Source of the DNA: Butyrivibrio sp. NC2002
Lineage (GTDB): Bacteria > Bacillota > Clostridia > Lachnospirales > Lachnospiraceae
NCBI RefSeq assembly: GCF_000702265.1
Contig: NZ_JNKZ01000007.1
Location: 124,001 to 188,000 of the forward strand
Reading direction: 5' to 3'
Length of the DNA stretch: 64,000 bases
This document shows, piece after piece, positions 26,373 through 36,456 of this stretch. The first letter of the stretch is position 1. Each line of letters starts with the position of its first letter. The translations under genes and the position numbers were made by a program. The notes beneath the pieces are model-generated. The model made no database searches. It was not told the DNA's origin and saw nothing but the letters and a program-made list of their open reading frames with translations.

Positions 26373-26401
26373 TTGTGTTAACAATATAAAAGAAGTATAA
26401 T
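26373..26401 (+). promoter_or_regulatory. Sigma-70 type promoter of the ATP synthase operon
   Basis: TTGTGT, a 17-base spacer and a perfect TATAAT, 85 bases upstream of atpB. It lies in a 222-base gap that is otherwise AT-rich and without any gene. Confidence 0.75.
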
Positions 26402-26486
26402 AAAAAATAGTTGTGAAAATGCCAAATGCTTTGATAATATGCTTTATTTGGTGTTTTTAATAGAAATTAGATGGGGAAGGTTTTAT

Positions 26487-27176
26487 ATGGATATTGGAGG
26501 ACTGTTAAAAGAGCTGTTACTGGAAGACAAGGTGCTTATACACTTTGATTTTATGAACGGCTTTTTTGACATTAATAGGTCAATAGTTTTGTCATGGGGA
26601 GTCATTGCGGTTCTGACATTGCTTATTCTGTTCCTTACAAGCAATATGAAGGTGCATGATATTTCTACAAAACAGGCCGTCGCTGAACTTATTGTTGAAA
26701 AATTAAGGGGCATTACCTACGGAATGCTGGGAGATGAAGGGCTAAGATACCGCGATTACATGGTTGTGGTTCTTGTATTTATCGGCGCATCGAATCTTGT
26801 GGGGCTTTTTGGACAGACACCGCCCACGATGGATCTTAATGTTACTGCAGCACTTTCACTTATGAGTATTGTACTGGTTGAGGCTGCCGGCATCAAAAAA
26901 AAGGGTACCAGAAAATGGCTCAAATCATTTGCAGAGCCTATGGCAATAATAACTCCCATGAACATTCTGGAGCTTGCTATCAGACCGCTTTCACTGTGCA
27001 TGCGACTTTTTGGTAACATCATAGGAGCAACGGTCATCATGGAACTATTAAAAATGGTAGTTCCGATTATAGTACCGGCAGCATTTAGTTTGTATTTTGA
27101 TATATTTGATGGCCTTATACAGGCTTATGTATTTGTATTCTTAACTTCGCTTTACATAAAAGAAGCGGTTGAATAA
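26487..27176 (+). CDS. atpB: ATP synthase F0 subunit a
   Basis: A 229-residue membrane protein that forms the proton half-channels with the c-ring. The essential arginine is in SLCMRLFGN, and the neighbouring NILELAIRPLS motif is typical. Five to six hydrophobic segments are seen. An earlier in-frame ATG at 26439 lacks a ribosome-binding site; GGGGAAGG 6 bases before 26487 sets the start. First gene of the atp operon. No atpI gene precedes it. Confidence 0.93.
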   Translation: MDIGGLLKELLLEDKVLIHFDFMNGFFDINRSIVLSWGVIAVLTLLILFLTSNMKVHDISTKQAVAELIVEKLRGITYGMLGDEGLRYRDYMVVVLVFIGASNLVGLFGQTPPTMDLNVTAALSLMSIVLVEAAGIKKKGTRKWLKSFAEPMAIITPMNILELAIRPLSLCMRLFGNIIGATVIMELLKMVVPIIVPAAFSLYFDIFDGLIQAYVFVFLTSLYIKEAVE

Positions 27177-27201
27177 TAAAGAAAAAACGGAGGTTTTAAC
27201 T

Positions 27202-27417
27202 ATGGATTTAACAGCAATCGGAGCAGCTATTGCTGCATTTACAGGAATCGGTGCAGGTGTAGGTATCGGTATTGCAACTTCAAAGGCCGTTGATGCGGTA
27301 GCACGTCAGCCTGAGGCAGACGGTAAGATCATGAAGCTGCTTCTTCTTGGTTGTGCGCTTGCAGAAGCAACAGCTATTTACGGCTTCGTTGTATCAATCA
27401 TGATACTGTTCACGTAA
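27202..27417 (+). CDS. atpE: ATP synthase F0 subunit c
   Basis: A 71-residue hairpin of two membrane helices joined by the polar loop ARQPEA. The ion-binding carboxylate is E55 in ALAEATAIY. Compared with Na+ type c-subunits (Ilyobacter: P28, Q32, E65, S66), the Gln is Ile22, the Pro is Ala18 and the Ser is Ala56, while Thr57 and Tyr60 remain; proton coupling is therefore more likely. The start with CGGAGG at 27202 is preferred over an upstream in-frame ATG at 27169 that overlaps atpB. Confidence 0.94.
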   Translation: MDLTAIGAAIAAFTGIGAGVGIGIATSKAVDAVARQPEADGKIMKLLLLGCALAEATAIYGFVVSIMILFT

Positions 27418-27461
27418 TCATAATCGATTTTGGGAGAATCTATTTGTAAAGGGGATTAGAA

Positions 27462-27953
27462 GTGCTAAACGTTAGTGTAATGAATATTGTCTGGACAGTT
27501 ATCAACCTTCTTGTACTTTATCTGGTTTTCAGACTGTTTTTATTCAAAAGAGTTGATGCCGTATTACAGGCAAGACGTGATGAAATAGAACATGCCAAGG
27601 ACAGTGTTCTTGAAAAGGAAAGAGAGGCCGAGAAGCTTAAGGAAGATTACTCGGCTAAGCTTCGCGATGCAGATAAGGAATGTGAAGAACTCATCAATAA
27701 GTCCAAGCAGGAAGGTTATGATGAATATGACCGCATCGTAACAGAAGCAAAAGACAAGGCTGAACAGATCATTGTTGAAGCAAGGCACAATGCTCAGATT
27801 GAAGCTCAAAAGGAAAAGGATGCTTATGTATCCGAGCTTACAGATCTGGTAGTTCGTGCTGCCAATAAGATTGCGGTATCAAAGCATGACGAAGAGAGCG
27901 ATAAAGAGCTCTATAACAAGTTCATTTTTGAAGCTATCGAAAAGAGTAAATAA
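27462..27953 (+). CDS. atpF: ATP synthase F0 subunit b
   Basis: A 163-residue peripheral-stalk subunit: one membrane helix (about 8-28, beginning NIVWTVINLLVLYLVF) followed by a long charged coiled coil. It starts with GTG behind AAAGGGG. Its length is usual, so it does not carry any of the missing delta N-terminal domain. Only 20 bases separate it from the alpha gene, where atpH normally stands. Confidence 0.92.
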   Translation: MLNVSVMNIVWTVINLLVLYLVFRLFLFKRVDAVLQARRDEIEHAKDSVLEKEREAEKLKEDYSAKLRDADKECEELINKSKQEGYDEYDRIVTEAKDKAEQIIVEARHNAQIEAQKEKDAYVSELTDLVVRAANKIAVSKHDEESDKELYNKFIFEAIEKSK

Positions 27954-27973
27954 ATATCAGAGGTTAAAAACTT

Positions 27974-29773
27974 ATGATAAATAAAAATATTGCGACACTT
28001 AGATATTCAAGTGTTGCACCTACAGAAGGTCAGGCAAATCAGATAAAGGAAGCTCTTGCAGCTAAATTTAACAATCCTGATCTTGAACTTGAATTAATAC
28101 ATGATTCGAAGGTTGAAGGCGGATTCATTGTTAATTACGGCAATTTTGAATATGACTGGAGTGATGAGGGAAGAACGAGACAGCTTAAAGAACTCATCGC
28201 TCTTACCAAAAGCAGAAACAACACAAGCGCTGAGCATCTTGTTTCCATAATAAGAGACAGAGTATCAAACTTTGATCTTAAAGTTGAGGGAAAAGAAGTC
28301 GGTCACGTTATTTTTGTGGGCGATGGAATTGCTAATGTTATTGGTATCGAGCATGCCTTTTACGGTGAGATCGTTCAGTTTGATGATGGAACCAAGGGTA
28401 TGGTCCAGGATATAAGAGATGACCATATAGGTATCATCTTGTTTGGTAATGATACGGGAATCAGACAGGGATCACGTTGCGTAAGAACTTATAAGCAGGC
28501 AGGTATTCCTGTTGGTGAAGCTTTTATAGGAAGAGTTATCGATGCTCTTGGTAATCCTATAGATGGCGGCGAAAACATTAAGACCGATGTCTACAGACCG
28601 GTAGAAGAGCCGGCTCCCGGAATCACACAGAGAAAATCAGTAAATGAGCCCATGGAAACAGGTATTTTGTCAATCGATACCATGTTCCCTATAGGACGCG
28701 GTCAAAGAGAGCTTATTATCGGAGACAGACAGACCGGTAAGACTTCTATTGCCATGGATGCTATTATCAACCAGAAGGGTAAGGATGTAATCTGTGTATA
28801 CGTAGCTATCGGTCAAAAATCCAGTACTATCGCCAAACTCATAAATACACTTAAAGAAACAGGTGCGATGGAGTATACAATTGTTGTTGCTTCTACTGCA
28901 TCAGACAGTGCACCCCTGCAGTATATTGCGCCTTATGCAGGTACAGCTATGGCAGAGTATTTCATGCTCATGGGTAAGGATGTACTTATTGTATATGATG
29001 ATCTTTCAAAGCATGCCGTTGCTTACAGAGCGTTGTCACTTCTACTTGAGAGATCACCCGGAAGAGAAGCTTATCCCGGAGATGTATTCTATCTTCATTC
29101 AAGACTTCTTGAGAGGTCAAGTAAGCTTACAAGTGATCTTGGTGGAGGCTCGATCACAGCGCTTCCTATTATTGAAACTCAGGCAGGTGATGTATCTGCT
29201 TATATTCCGACCAATGTTATTTCAATCACAGATGGACAGATTTTCCTTGAATCAGATCTTTTCTTCGAAGGTATGAGACCTGCCGTAAACGTAGGACTAT
29301 CCGTTTCCCGTGTCGGTAGTGCGGCTCAGACCAAGGCTATGAAGAAAGCTGCGGGAAGTATAAGAATTGACCTTGCTCAGTACAGGGAAATGGCTGTGTT
29401 TACACAGTTTGCATCAGATCTTGATGAAACGACCAAGCAGCAGCTTCGTCACGGAAGTGTTCTGATGGAACTCTTAAAGCAGCCTCTTGGAAATCCTTAT
29501 TCCATGTATCAGCAGGTAATCCTTCTTGTATGTGCTAACGGAAACAAGCTTGATTTTGTACCTGTTAAGGATATAAGCGAATACAAGAAAAAGCTGCTTA
29601 AGTATTTTGAAGAGAATAAACAGGATATCATCACAGATATCGTAAAATCAGGCGACCTTACCGAGTCGACACGTAAACAGATTCTTGAAGCAGCTGATGA
29701 GTTTGACAAGATAAATAATGAAAAACTCAAAGAAGAGCTTAAGAAAAAGAGAAAGAAACTTGAACTTAGATAA
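27974..29773 (+). CDS. atpA: ATP synthase delta-(C-terminal domain)/alpha fusion protein
   Basis: A 599-residue protein, about 95 longer than a usual alpha subunit. Residues 1-80 match the delta/OSCP C-terminal domain: VAPTEGQANQIKEALAAKF corresponds to the LSEQQ helix region, then HDSKVEGGFIVNYGN and a D-x-S-x-x-x-R-x-x-x-L ending (DWSDEGRTRQLKEL). From about 84 a complete alpha follows: the N-terminal helix SAEHLVSIIRDRVSNF, P-loop GDRQTGKT (250-257), YDDLSKHAVAYR, and the PGREAYPGD and ISITDGQIF motifs. No in-frame start exists near residue 84; the next Met is at 143, so alpha cannot be made separately. The ATG follows AGAGG. No atpH gene is found in the operon. Confidence 0.93.
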   Translation: MINKNIATLRYSSVAPTEGQANQIKEALAAKFNNPDLELELIHDSKVEGGFIVNYGNFEYDWSDEGRTRQLKELIALTKSRNNTSAEHLVSIIRDRVSNFDLKVEGKEVGHVIFVGDGIANVIGIEHAFYGEIVQFDDGTKGMVQDIRDDHIGIILFGNDTGIRQGSRCVRTYKQAGIPVGEAFIGRVIDALGNPIDGGENIKTDVYRPVEEPAPGITQRKSVNEPMETGILSIDTMFPIGRGQRELIIGDRQTGKTSIAMDAIINQKGKDVICVYVAIGQKSSTIAKLINTLKETGAMEYTIVVASTASDSAPLQYIAPYAGTAMAEYFMLMGKDVLIVYDDLSKHAVAYRALSLLLERSPGREAYPGDVFYLHSRLLERSSKLTSDLGGGSITALPIIETQAGDVSAYIPTNVISITDGQIFLESDLFFEGMRPAVNVGLSVSRVGSAAQTKAMKKAAGSIRIDLAQYREMAVFTQFASDLDETTKQQLRHGSVLMELLKQPLGNPYSMYQQVILLVCANGNKLDFVPVKDISEYKKKLLKYFEENKQDIITDIVKSGDLTESTRKQILEAADEFDKINNEKLKEELKKKRKKLELR

Positions 29774-29786
29774 AAGGTGATTTTCA

Positions 29787-30740
29787 GTGGCAAATATAAA
29801 AGAGATTCGCGACCGCATAGGCAGTGTACGCGACACAATGAAAATTACAAATGCCATGTATATGATTTCTTCAAACAAGCTGAGAAAAGCAAAAAAACAG
29901 CTTGCTGAAACGGAGCCGTATTTCTATGCACTTCAGGCAATGATAGCGAGAGTAACGAGACATCTTCCTGAGGGTACTGAGGATGTTTTCCTTGAGACAA
30001 GGGATGATATTCCTTATGCATCAAGGGCAAAAGGATATCTTATACTTACTTCCGACAAGGGACTTGCAGGATCGTTCAATCACAATGTATTAAAAGCGGC
30101 TGAAGAACATATACAAAAAAACAACACACTTAAGAACTACAAACTCTACGTAGTTGGTGAGCATGGAAGGCATTATCTGCAAAGACAGGGATTTGACATA
30201 GATGAGAGTTTTAGATATACAGCTCAGAATCCCAATCTTGACAGATCAAGAGATATCACATCTATCATCATTGATGACTTTAGAAATCATGTTATAGATG
30301 AAGCTTATGTTGTTTACACAACAATGAAGAATTCTATCAGCTGTGAGGTTCAGTGTAAGAAGATACTTCCTTTGGATATCATACAGGAAGCAAGAGACAG
30401 ATTTATGCCGATAGATACCTATAACGAGGAGTTTTTGTTTGAACCAAGCGCAGAGGCAATAATTGATAATATAGTTCCGAACTTTATAAATGGATTTATA
30501 TACGGAGCTTTGGTTGAAACCTTCTGTAGTGAACAGAACAGCAGAATGATGGCGATGGATAATGCTAATAAAAATGCCAATGAAATGATAGGACAGCTTA
30601 CTAAGGAGTACAATCGTCAGAGGCAGGCGGCAATTACGCAGGAGATTACAGAGGTTGCTTCGGGTGCTAAGGCTATGAGAAGAGCTAAAGCGGCGAAGAT
30701 GAAGAAAAAAGCAGCACTTAATGAGAATACGAGGTCTTAG
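29787..30740 (+). CDS. atpG: ATP synthase F1 subunit gamma
   Basis: A 317-residue rotor subunit. The N-terminal helix (IKEIRDRIGSVRDTMKITNAM) and the C-terminal helix (NANEMIGQLTKEYNRQRQAAITQEI) that form the central coiled coil are both typical. About 20 basic residues (RRAKAAKMKKKAAL) extend the C-terminus beyond the usual end. The start is GTG behind AAAAGGTGA. Gene order alpha-gamma-beta-epsilon is normal. Confidence 0.93.
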   Translation: MANIKEIRDRIGSVRDTMKITNAMYMISSNKLRKAKKQLAETEPYFYALQAMIARVTRHLPEGTEDVFLETRDDIPYASRAKGYLILTSDKGLAGSFNHNVLKAAEEHIQKNNTLKNYKLYVVGEHGRHYLQRQGFDIDESFRYTAQNPNLDRSRDITSIIIDDFRNHVIDEAYVVYTTMKNSISCEVQCKKILPLDIIQEARDRFMPIDTYNEEFLFEPSAEAIIDNIVPNFINGFIYGALVETFCSEQNSRMMAMDNANKNANEMIGQLTKEYNRQRQAAITQEITEVASGAKAMRRAKAAKMKKKAALNENTRS

Positions 30741-32159
<1,419 letters not shown>

Positions 32160-32174
32160 TCTGAGGTATATATC

Positions 32175-32594
32175 TTGGAAAAAAAGACATTTGGTTTACA
32201 AGTAATGTCGACAAACGGCATTTTTTATAATGACAGAGCCAGCGAAATAATTCTTCCATGCATTGATGGTGAGTATGCAATACTTGCAGAGCACGAGGAA
32301 CTTGTGCTTGCTATATACGATGGCAAGATGACAATCCGCGATGCTATTGGGGATAAGATTATTGCGATTGTCGGAAGAGGTTCCTGCCAGGTTGCGAATA
32401 ACCGTGTAATAGTACTGGTTGACACTTGCGAAAAGCCTGAGGATATCGACAGGCACAGAGCACAGCGCGCTCTTGAGAGAGCAGAGGAAGAAATGCGACA
32501 GAATAAGTCTATCAGAGAGTATTATACAGCTCAGGCTGCTATGGCTAGAGCTCTGTCCAGACTTAAGAATTCTTCGGATTATGGTATTGATTAA
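32175..32594 (+). CDS. atpC: ATP synthase F1 subunit epsilon
   Basis: A 139-residue subunit with the N-terminal beta-sandwich (FGLQVMSTNGIFYNDRASEIILP ... GEYAILAEHE) and a C-terminal helical hairpin rich in Arg and Glu (HRAQRALERAEEEMRQ). It starts with TTG behind TGAGGT, the weakest start in the operon. No hairpin terminator follows, and the acyltransferase gene begins 26 bases later. Confidence 0.9.
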   Translation: MEKKTFGLQVMSTNGIFYNDRASEIILPCIDGEYAILAEHEELVLAIYDGKMTIRDAIGDKIIAIVGRGSCQVANNRVIVLVDTCEKPEDIDRHRAQRALERAEEEMRQNKSIREYYTAQAAMARALSRLKNSSDYGID

Positions 32595-32620
32595 AAGTTA
32601 GTTTTGTTTTTTGGGAGAGT

Positions 32621-33667
32621 ATGGAAAATAAACACTATTATTCAATAGATGTAATAAGACTAATAGCATGCATTTTAGTTGTCTTTATCCATAGTAAGTT
32701 TCCGGGTACGACCGGCGATATAATACAGGCACTTGCAAGATTCGGAGTGCCTGTGTTTTTTGTGATTTCAGGGTATTTTCTCTTAAAGGACAATACTTAT
32801 ACGGCATCTGACATCAGAAAGCAGATGCTTAATAAAATAAAAAAGCTTTTACCTGTTATATTCTGTATCTGGCTTTTTTATACGTTATATTCTTTATCCG
32901 TTTATTTATCTGACGGAGATTCTCTTGCAGATTGGGTAAGTGAAAAATTCAACCTTTTTGAATTTTCAAGACTAATTCTGTTTAACTCAGGAAGATTTAT
33001 CTATGATTTTTCCTATACATTCGATCAATTATGGTTTTTGTTTGCACTTTTATACGTGTATGTTTTAGTCTTTATTTTTGCTCCGTTTTTAAGGAAATGG
33101 GCAGGATATCTTATTGTGATACTTCTTTCATTTTTATTTCTTGGAGAAATGCTAAGGATTTATTATCCGATAAGACCGTTTGGAATAGGAATATCGACCT
33201 GGTATGTAACTCGCAACTGGCTCTTTGAAGGTGTTCCTTTCACAATGCTCGGATTTGTCTTCAGAGAATACGAAGAAAAAATAAAGTTAATATCCTCAAA
33301 GAAGGCCGGAATACTATTTTTGATCGCAGGTTCTTTATTCACAATAGTTGAATATTATATTTGGGGAGTTAAAGAGATATATTTGGGTTCGGTATTTCTT
33401 GTCATTGGAGCTATGAACCTCTCGCTCTATTTTAAATATGCAAAAGATAGCTTTATTTCAACTATGGGACGGGATTTGTCTGCACTTATCTATTATTTCC
33501 ATGTGTTTATAATTTCTGTATTTGACAGGATTTGTGATGATCATATTTTTGTTACGTCTCAAAGACCGGATGTATTTTGGATGCTTAGACCTGTTTTTGT
33601 CCTTGTGTTTACCTTTGCTTTTTCTTGCATTTTTGATAAACTAAGGAAACTTATTAGAAAAAAGTAA
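32621..33667 (+). CDS. Membrane acyltransferase (acyltransferase 3 family)
   Basis: A 348-residue protein with about ten membrane segments. The N-terminal pattern SIDVIRLIACILVVFIHSKFPG holds the family Arg and the catalytic-type His (H24). Family members O-acetylate surface sugars or peptidoglycan, or act on other outside acceptors. The start follows TGGGAGAG. It lies directly behind the atp operon with no terminator between, but a functional link is not evident. Confidence 0.85.
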   Translation: MENKHYYSIDVIRLIACILVVFIHSKFPGTTGDIIQALARFGVPVFFVISGYFLLKDNTYTASDIRKQMLNKIKKLLPVIFCIWLFYTLYSLSVYLSDGDSLADWVSEKFNLFEFSRLILFNSGRFIYDFSYTFDQLWFLFALLYVYVLVFIFAPFLRKWAGYLIVILLSFLFLGEMLRIYYPIRPFGIGISTWYVTRNWLFEGVPFTMLGFVFREYEEKIKLISSKKAGILFLIAGSLFTIVEYYIWGVKEIYLGSVFLVIGAMNLSLYFKYAKDSFISTMGRDLSALIYYFHVFIISVFDRICDDHIFVTSQRPDVFWMLRPVFVLVFTFAFSCIFDKLRKLIRKK

Positions 33668-33672
33668 ATGAG

Positions 33673-33701
33673 GTGACTTGGTAAAGTAAGGCTTATACAA
33701 T
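33673..33701 (+). promoter_or_regulatory. Possible promoter of the MetH-like gene
   Basis: GTGACT, a 17-base spacer and TACAAT, 28 bases upstream of the start. It begins 5 bases after the acyltransferase stop. Confidence 0.45.
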
Positions 33702-33729
33702 ATTTTTAGAGCTAAGTTAGGATACGCAT

Positions 33730-36321
33730 ATGAATAGAGAAGAATTTTTAAAGGTATTTGACAATAATAAAATATTTTTCCTTGATGGAGCAACAGGCAC
33801 AAACCTAATGAAGGAGGGGCTTCCTGCAGGTGCCTGTACCGAAGAGTGGATACTTGAGCACACAGATGTCATTAAGAAGCTTCAAAAAAGTTATGTAGAC
33901 GCGGGTTCTGATATCATATATGCACCCACATTCACAGGAAACAGGATAAAGCTTGATAATTTTGGCCTTTCAGACAGGAAACGTGAAATAAATACTGAGC
34001 TTGTAAAACTTGCAAAAGAAAGTGCCGGTTCAAATGCCTACGTTGCAGGTGATGTCACGATGACGGGCAGACAGCTTAAGCCTATGGGAGACCTTGATTT
34101 TGAGGAGCTTATAACTGTTTATAAGGAGCAGATTCAGATTCTTGAAGAAGCAGGGTGTGACCTTATAGTTGTAGAGACCATGATGAGTCTTCAGGAGTGC
34201 AGGGCTGCCCTTATTGCTGCTAAAGAAGTTTCTGATATAGCAGTTATGGTCACTCTTACTTTTGAACAGGATGGAAGGACGCTGTTTGGGACAGATGCCA
34301 AAACAGCAGCAATTGTGATGGAATCACTTGGTGCATGCGCAGTTGGTGCAAACTGTTCAACAGGCCCTGATAAAATGGCAGATATCATAGCAGATATGGC
34401 TTCTGTAACCAATATACCGATCATTGCAAAGCCTAATGCAGGACTGCCCGTTGTAAACGAAGACGGTACAACATCATACGATATGCCATGCGAAATCTTT
34501 GCTGGTGAGATGGAAAAGCTCATTAGATCCGGCGCAACTATTATTGGTGGGTGCTGTGGTACAGATGCTGATTATATTAAGGCTCTTCATGATAAGTACC
34601 TTGAATATGATGTGTCAAAGGGACTTGTTTATCCAAACGGAGAGGTTCTGACCAGAAAAAATGAGGATATGCGTTTCCTTACAAGTGAGAGGATGACAGT
34701 AGCATTTTTACTTGATGACCCTTTTATGATCGTTGGTGAGAGGATCAATCCTACAGGTAAAAAGAAGCTTCAGGCAGAGCTTAGAGAAGGAAAGCTTGAT
34801 ATGGTCTGCGACTTCGTATCAAAACAGGAGGAAGACGGCGCTTCAATCCTTGACGTTAATGTCGGAATGAGTGGTATCGATGAATGCAGCATGATGTCTG
34901 ATATCCTGGATGAAATTCTGCCTCTTACTTCACTTCCTCTTTGCATAGACACTTCCGATGAAAAGACGATGGAGATGGCGCTTAGAAAATATCCCGGAAG
35001 AGCGCTTATTAATTCAATTTCTCTTGAAAAGGATAAAGCCGAAAGGTTTTTGCCTATAGCAAAAAAATACGGCGCAATGTTTATTCTATTGCCTGTCGGA
35101 CCCAAAGGACTTCCGGACAGCTTGGAAGAGAAACATTTATTTATTAGGCAGTTGTCTGACAAGGCTTATGAGATGGGGCTTAAGAGGACAGACATAATTG
35201 TTGACGGACTCGTTGCCACTATCGGTGCAAACAAAAATGCTGCACTCGAAACCCTTGAAACCATAAAGTACTGCAAGGACAACGGCTTTGCTACTATCTG
35301 CGGATTATCAAATATTTCCTTTGGTCTTCCTCAGAGAGCATTTGTAAATACTGCTTTTTTGACTATGGCTATAGCAAATGGACTTACCATGGCAATATGT
35401 AATCCTTCTCAGGAACTGCTTGTAAATAGTGCTTTTGCATCCGATCTCTTAAGAAACAAGGAAGAGGCGGATCTTCGCTACATTGAGAGAATGAGCAGAT
35501 ATGACGGGATGAACGTTCAGGTAAGCTGTGTTCCCAAAGGACAAAAACTTGTAGCGGCCTATAGCGGCAGTACTTTAGGTACTACTAAAGAAGCTGAAAA
35601 TGATAAAAAATCAAATTCTTCAGAGCGCTGCAAGGAGAGCTCTTCTTCCGGTAATGGAAACGCAGCAGATGAGTCTTCTGTCGAATTTATGATGAGCAAG
35701 ATAAAAACAGATGTCATGAAGGGCTCCAAAAGAACTATAGAAAAGGATACTCTTGACGCAATTGAAAAAGGCTGTGATCCAAAGAGCCTTTTAAATGATG
35801 TTTTAATGCTTGCAATAAATGAAGTGGGAGATTTATTTGACAAGGGAAAATATTTCCTCCCCCAGCTTATTGCAAGCGCTGAAACCATGAAGATGTCCAT
35901 AGCAAAGCTTGAACCTCTTCTTAATGAAGGCGAAAACGGAAATGACAATAAAGAGACTATAGTAATTGCTACTGTTCACGGAGATATACATGATATAGGC
36001 AAAAACCTCGTAGCATTAATGCTTAAAAATCACGGCTTTAACGTAATAGATCTGGGAAAAGATGTTCCAAGTGAAAAGATCGTTGATACCGCAATCTCCG
36101 AAAATGCCGCTATTATTGCACTGTCTGCTCTTATGACAACCACGATGCAGGAGATGAAAACTGTAGTTAAGCTTGCAAAGGAAAAGAACTGCAAAGCAAA
36201 GATCGTCATTGGAGGAGCTGTAGTTACTGAAGATTATGCATGGGAGATCGGCGCTGACGGCTACTCATCCGATGCTGCAAACTGTGTAAGAATAGTTAAG
36301 AACATCCTTGCAATAGAATGA
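33730..36321 (+). CDS. metH: Cobalamin-dependent methionine synthase without reactivation domain
   Basis: An 863-residue three-part MetH. Residues 1-290 are the homocysteine-binding barrel with zinc ligands C209 (GANCSTG) and C275/C276 (GGCCGT). About 310-560 is the methyltetrahydrofolate (pterin) barrel with VGERINPTG. A Ser/Lys/Asn-rich linker follows (about 610-650). Then come the cobalamin cap helices and the B12 domain with DIHDIG, where H754 is the lower cobalt ligand. The C-terminal AdoMet-binding reactivation domain of E. coli MetH (about 1227 residues) is absent, so reactivation would need a separate protein. No SAM riboswitch fits in the 62-base upstream gap. Confidence 0.92.
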   Translation: MNREEFLKVFDNNKIFFLDGATGTNLMKEGLPAGACTEEWILEHTDVIKKLQKSYVDAGSDIIYAPTFTGNRIKLDNFGLSDRKREINTELVKLAKESAGSNAYVAGDVTMTGRQLKPMGDLDFEELITVYKEQIQILEEAGCDLIVVETMMSLQECRAALIAAKEVSDIAVMVTLTFEQDGRTLFGTDAKTAAIVMESLGACAVGANCSTGPDKMADIIADMASVTNIPIIAKPNAGLPVVNEDGTTSYDMPCEIFAGEMEKLIRSGATIIGGCCGTDADYIKALHDKYLEYDVSKGLVYPNGEVLTRKNEDMRFLTSERMTVAFLLDDPFMIVGERINPTGKKKLQAELREGKLDMVCDFVSKQEEDGASILDVNVGMSGIDECSMMSDILDEILPLTSLPLCIDTSDEKTMEMALRKYPGRALINSISLEKDKAERFLPIAKKYGAMFILLPVGPKGLPDSLEEKHLFIRQLSDKAYEMGLKRTDIIVDGLVATIGANKNAALETLETIKYCKDNGFATICGLSNISFGLPQRAFVNTAFLTMAIANGLTMAICNPSQELLVNSAFASDLLRNKEEADLRYIERMSRYDGMNVQVSCVPKGQKLVAAYSGSTLGTTKEAENDKKSNSSERCKESSSSGNGNAADESSVEFMMSKIKTDVMKGSKRTIEKDTLDAIEKGCDPKSLLNDVLMLAINEVGDLFDKGKYFLPQLIASAETMKMSIAKLEPLLNEGENGNDNKETIVIATVHGDIHDIGKNLVALMLKNHGFNVIDLGKDVPSEKIVDTAISENAAIIALSALMTTTMQEMKTVVKLAKEKNCKAKIVIGGAVVTEDYAWEIGADGYSSDAANCVRIVKNILAIE

Positions 36322-36370
36322 TTTATTTTTCTACTGCGTCAAAGGGTTAAAGCAATTGTTTATACAAAGA

Positions 36371-36399
36371 TTGCCTGACAAATAATTTTTATTTATAAT
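36371..36399 (+). promoter_or_regulatory. Sigma-70 type promoter for ilvB
   Basis: TTGCCT, a 17-base spacer and a perfect TATAAT, 57 bases upstream of the start. The leader is too short for a T-box, and no leader peptide rich in Ile, Leu or Val codons is seen. Confidence 0.7.
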
Positions 36400-36456
36400 T
36401 ATTTAAATTGTTTTGTCTATTTTTGGAATTTAGGTTTGTTGGAGGGAAAATATATT

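Noticed and set aside
27974-28222. The extra N-terminal part of alpha as a wrongly extended start
   Set aside because: No ATG, GTG or TTG in frame lies near residue 84, the ATG at 27974 has a good AGAGG site, and the extra part matches a known domain (delta C-terminal).
36322-36456. T-box or attenuator leader for ilvB
   Set aside because: The gap is 135 bases, the promoter takes up the middle, and neither a T-box core nor a peptide rich in Ile/Leu/Val codons is present.
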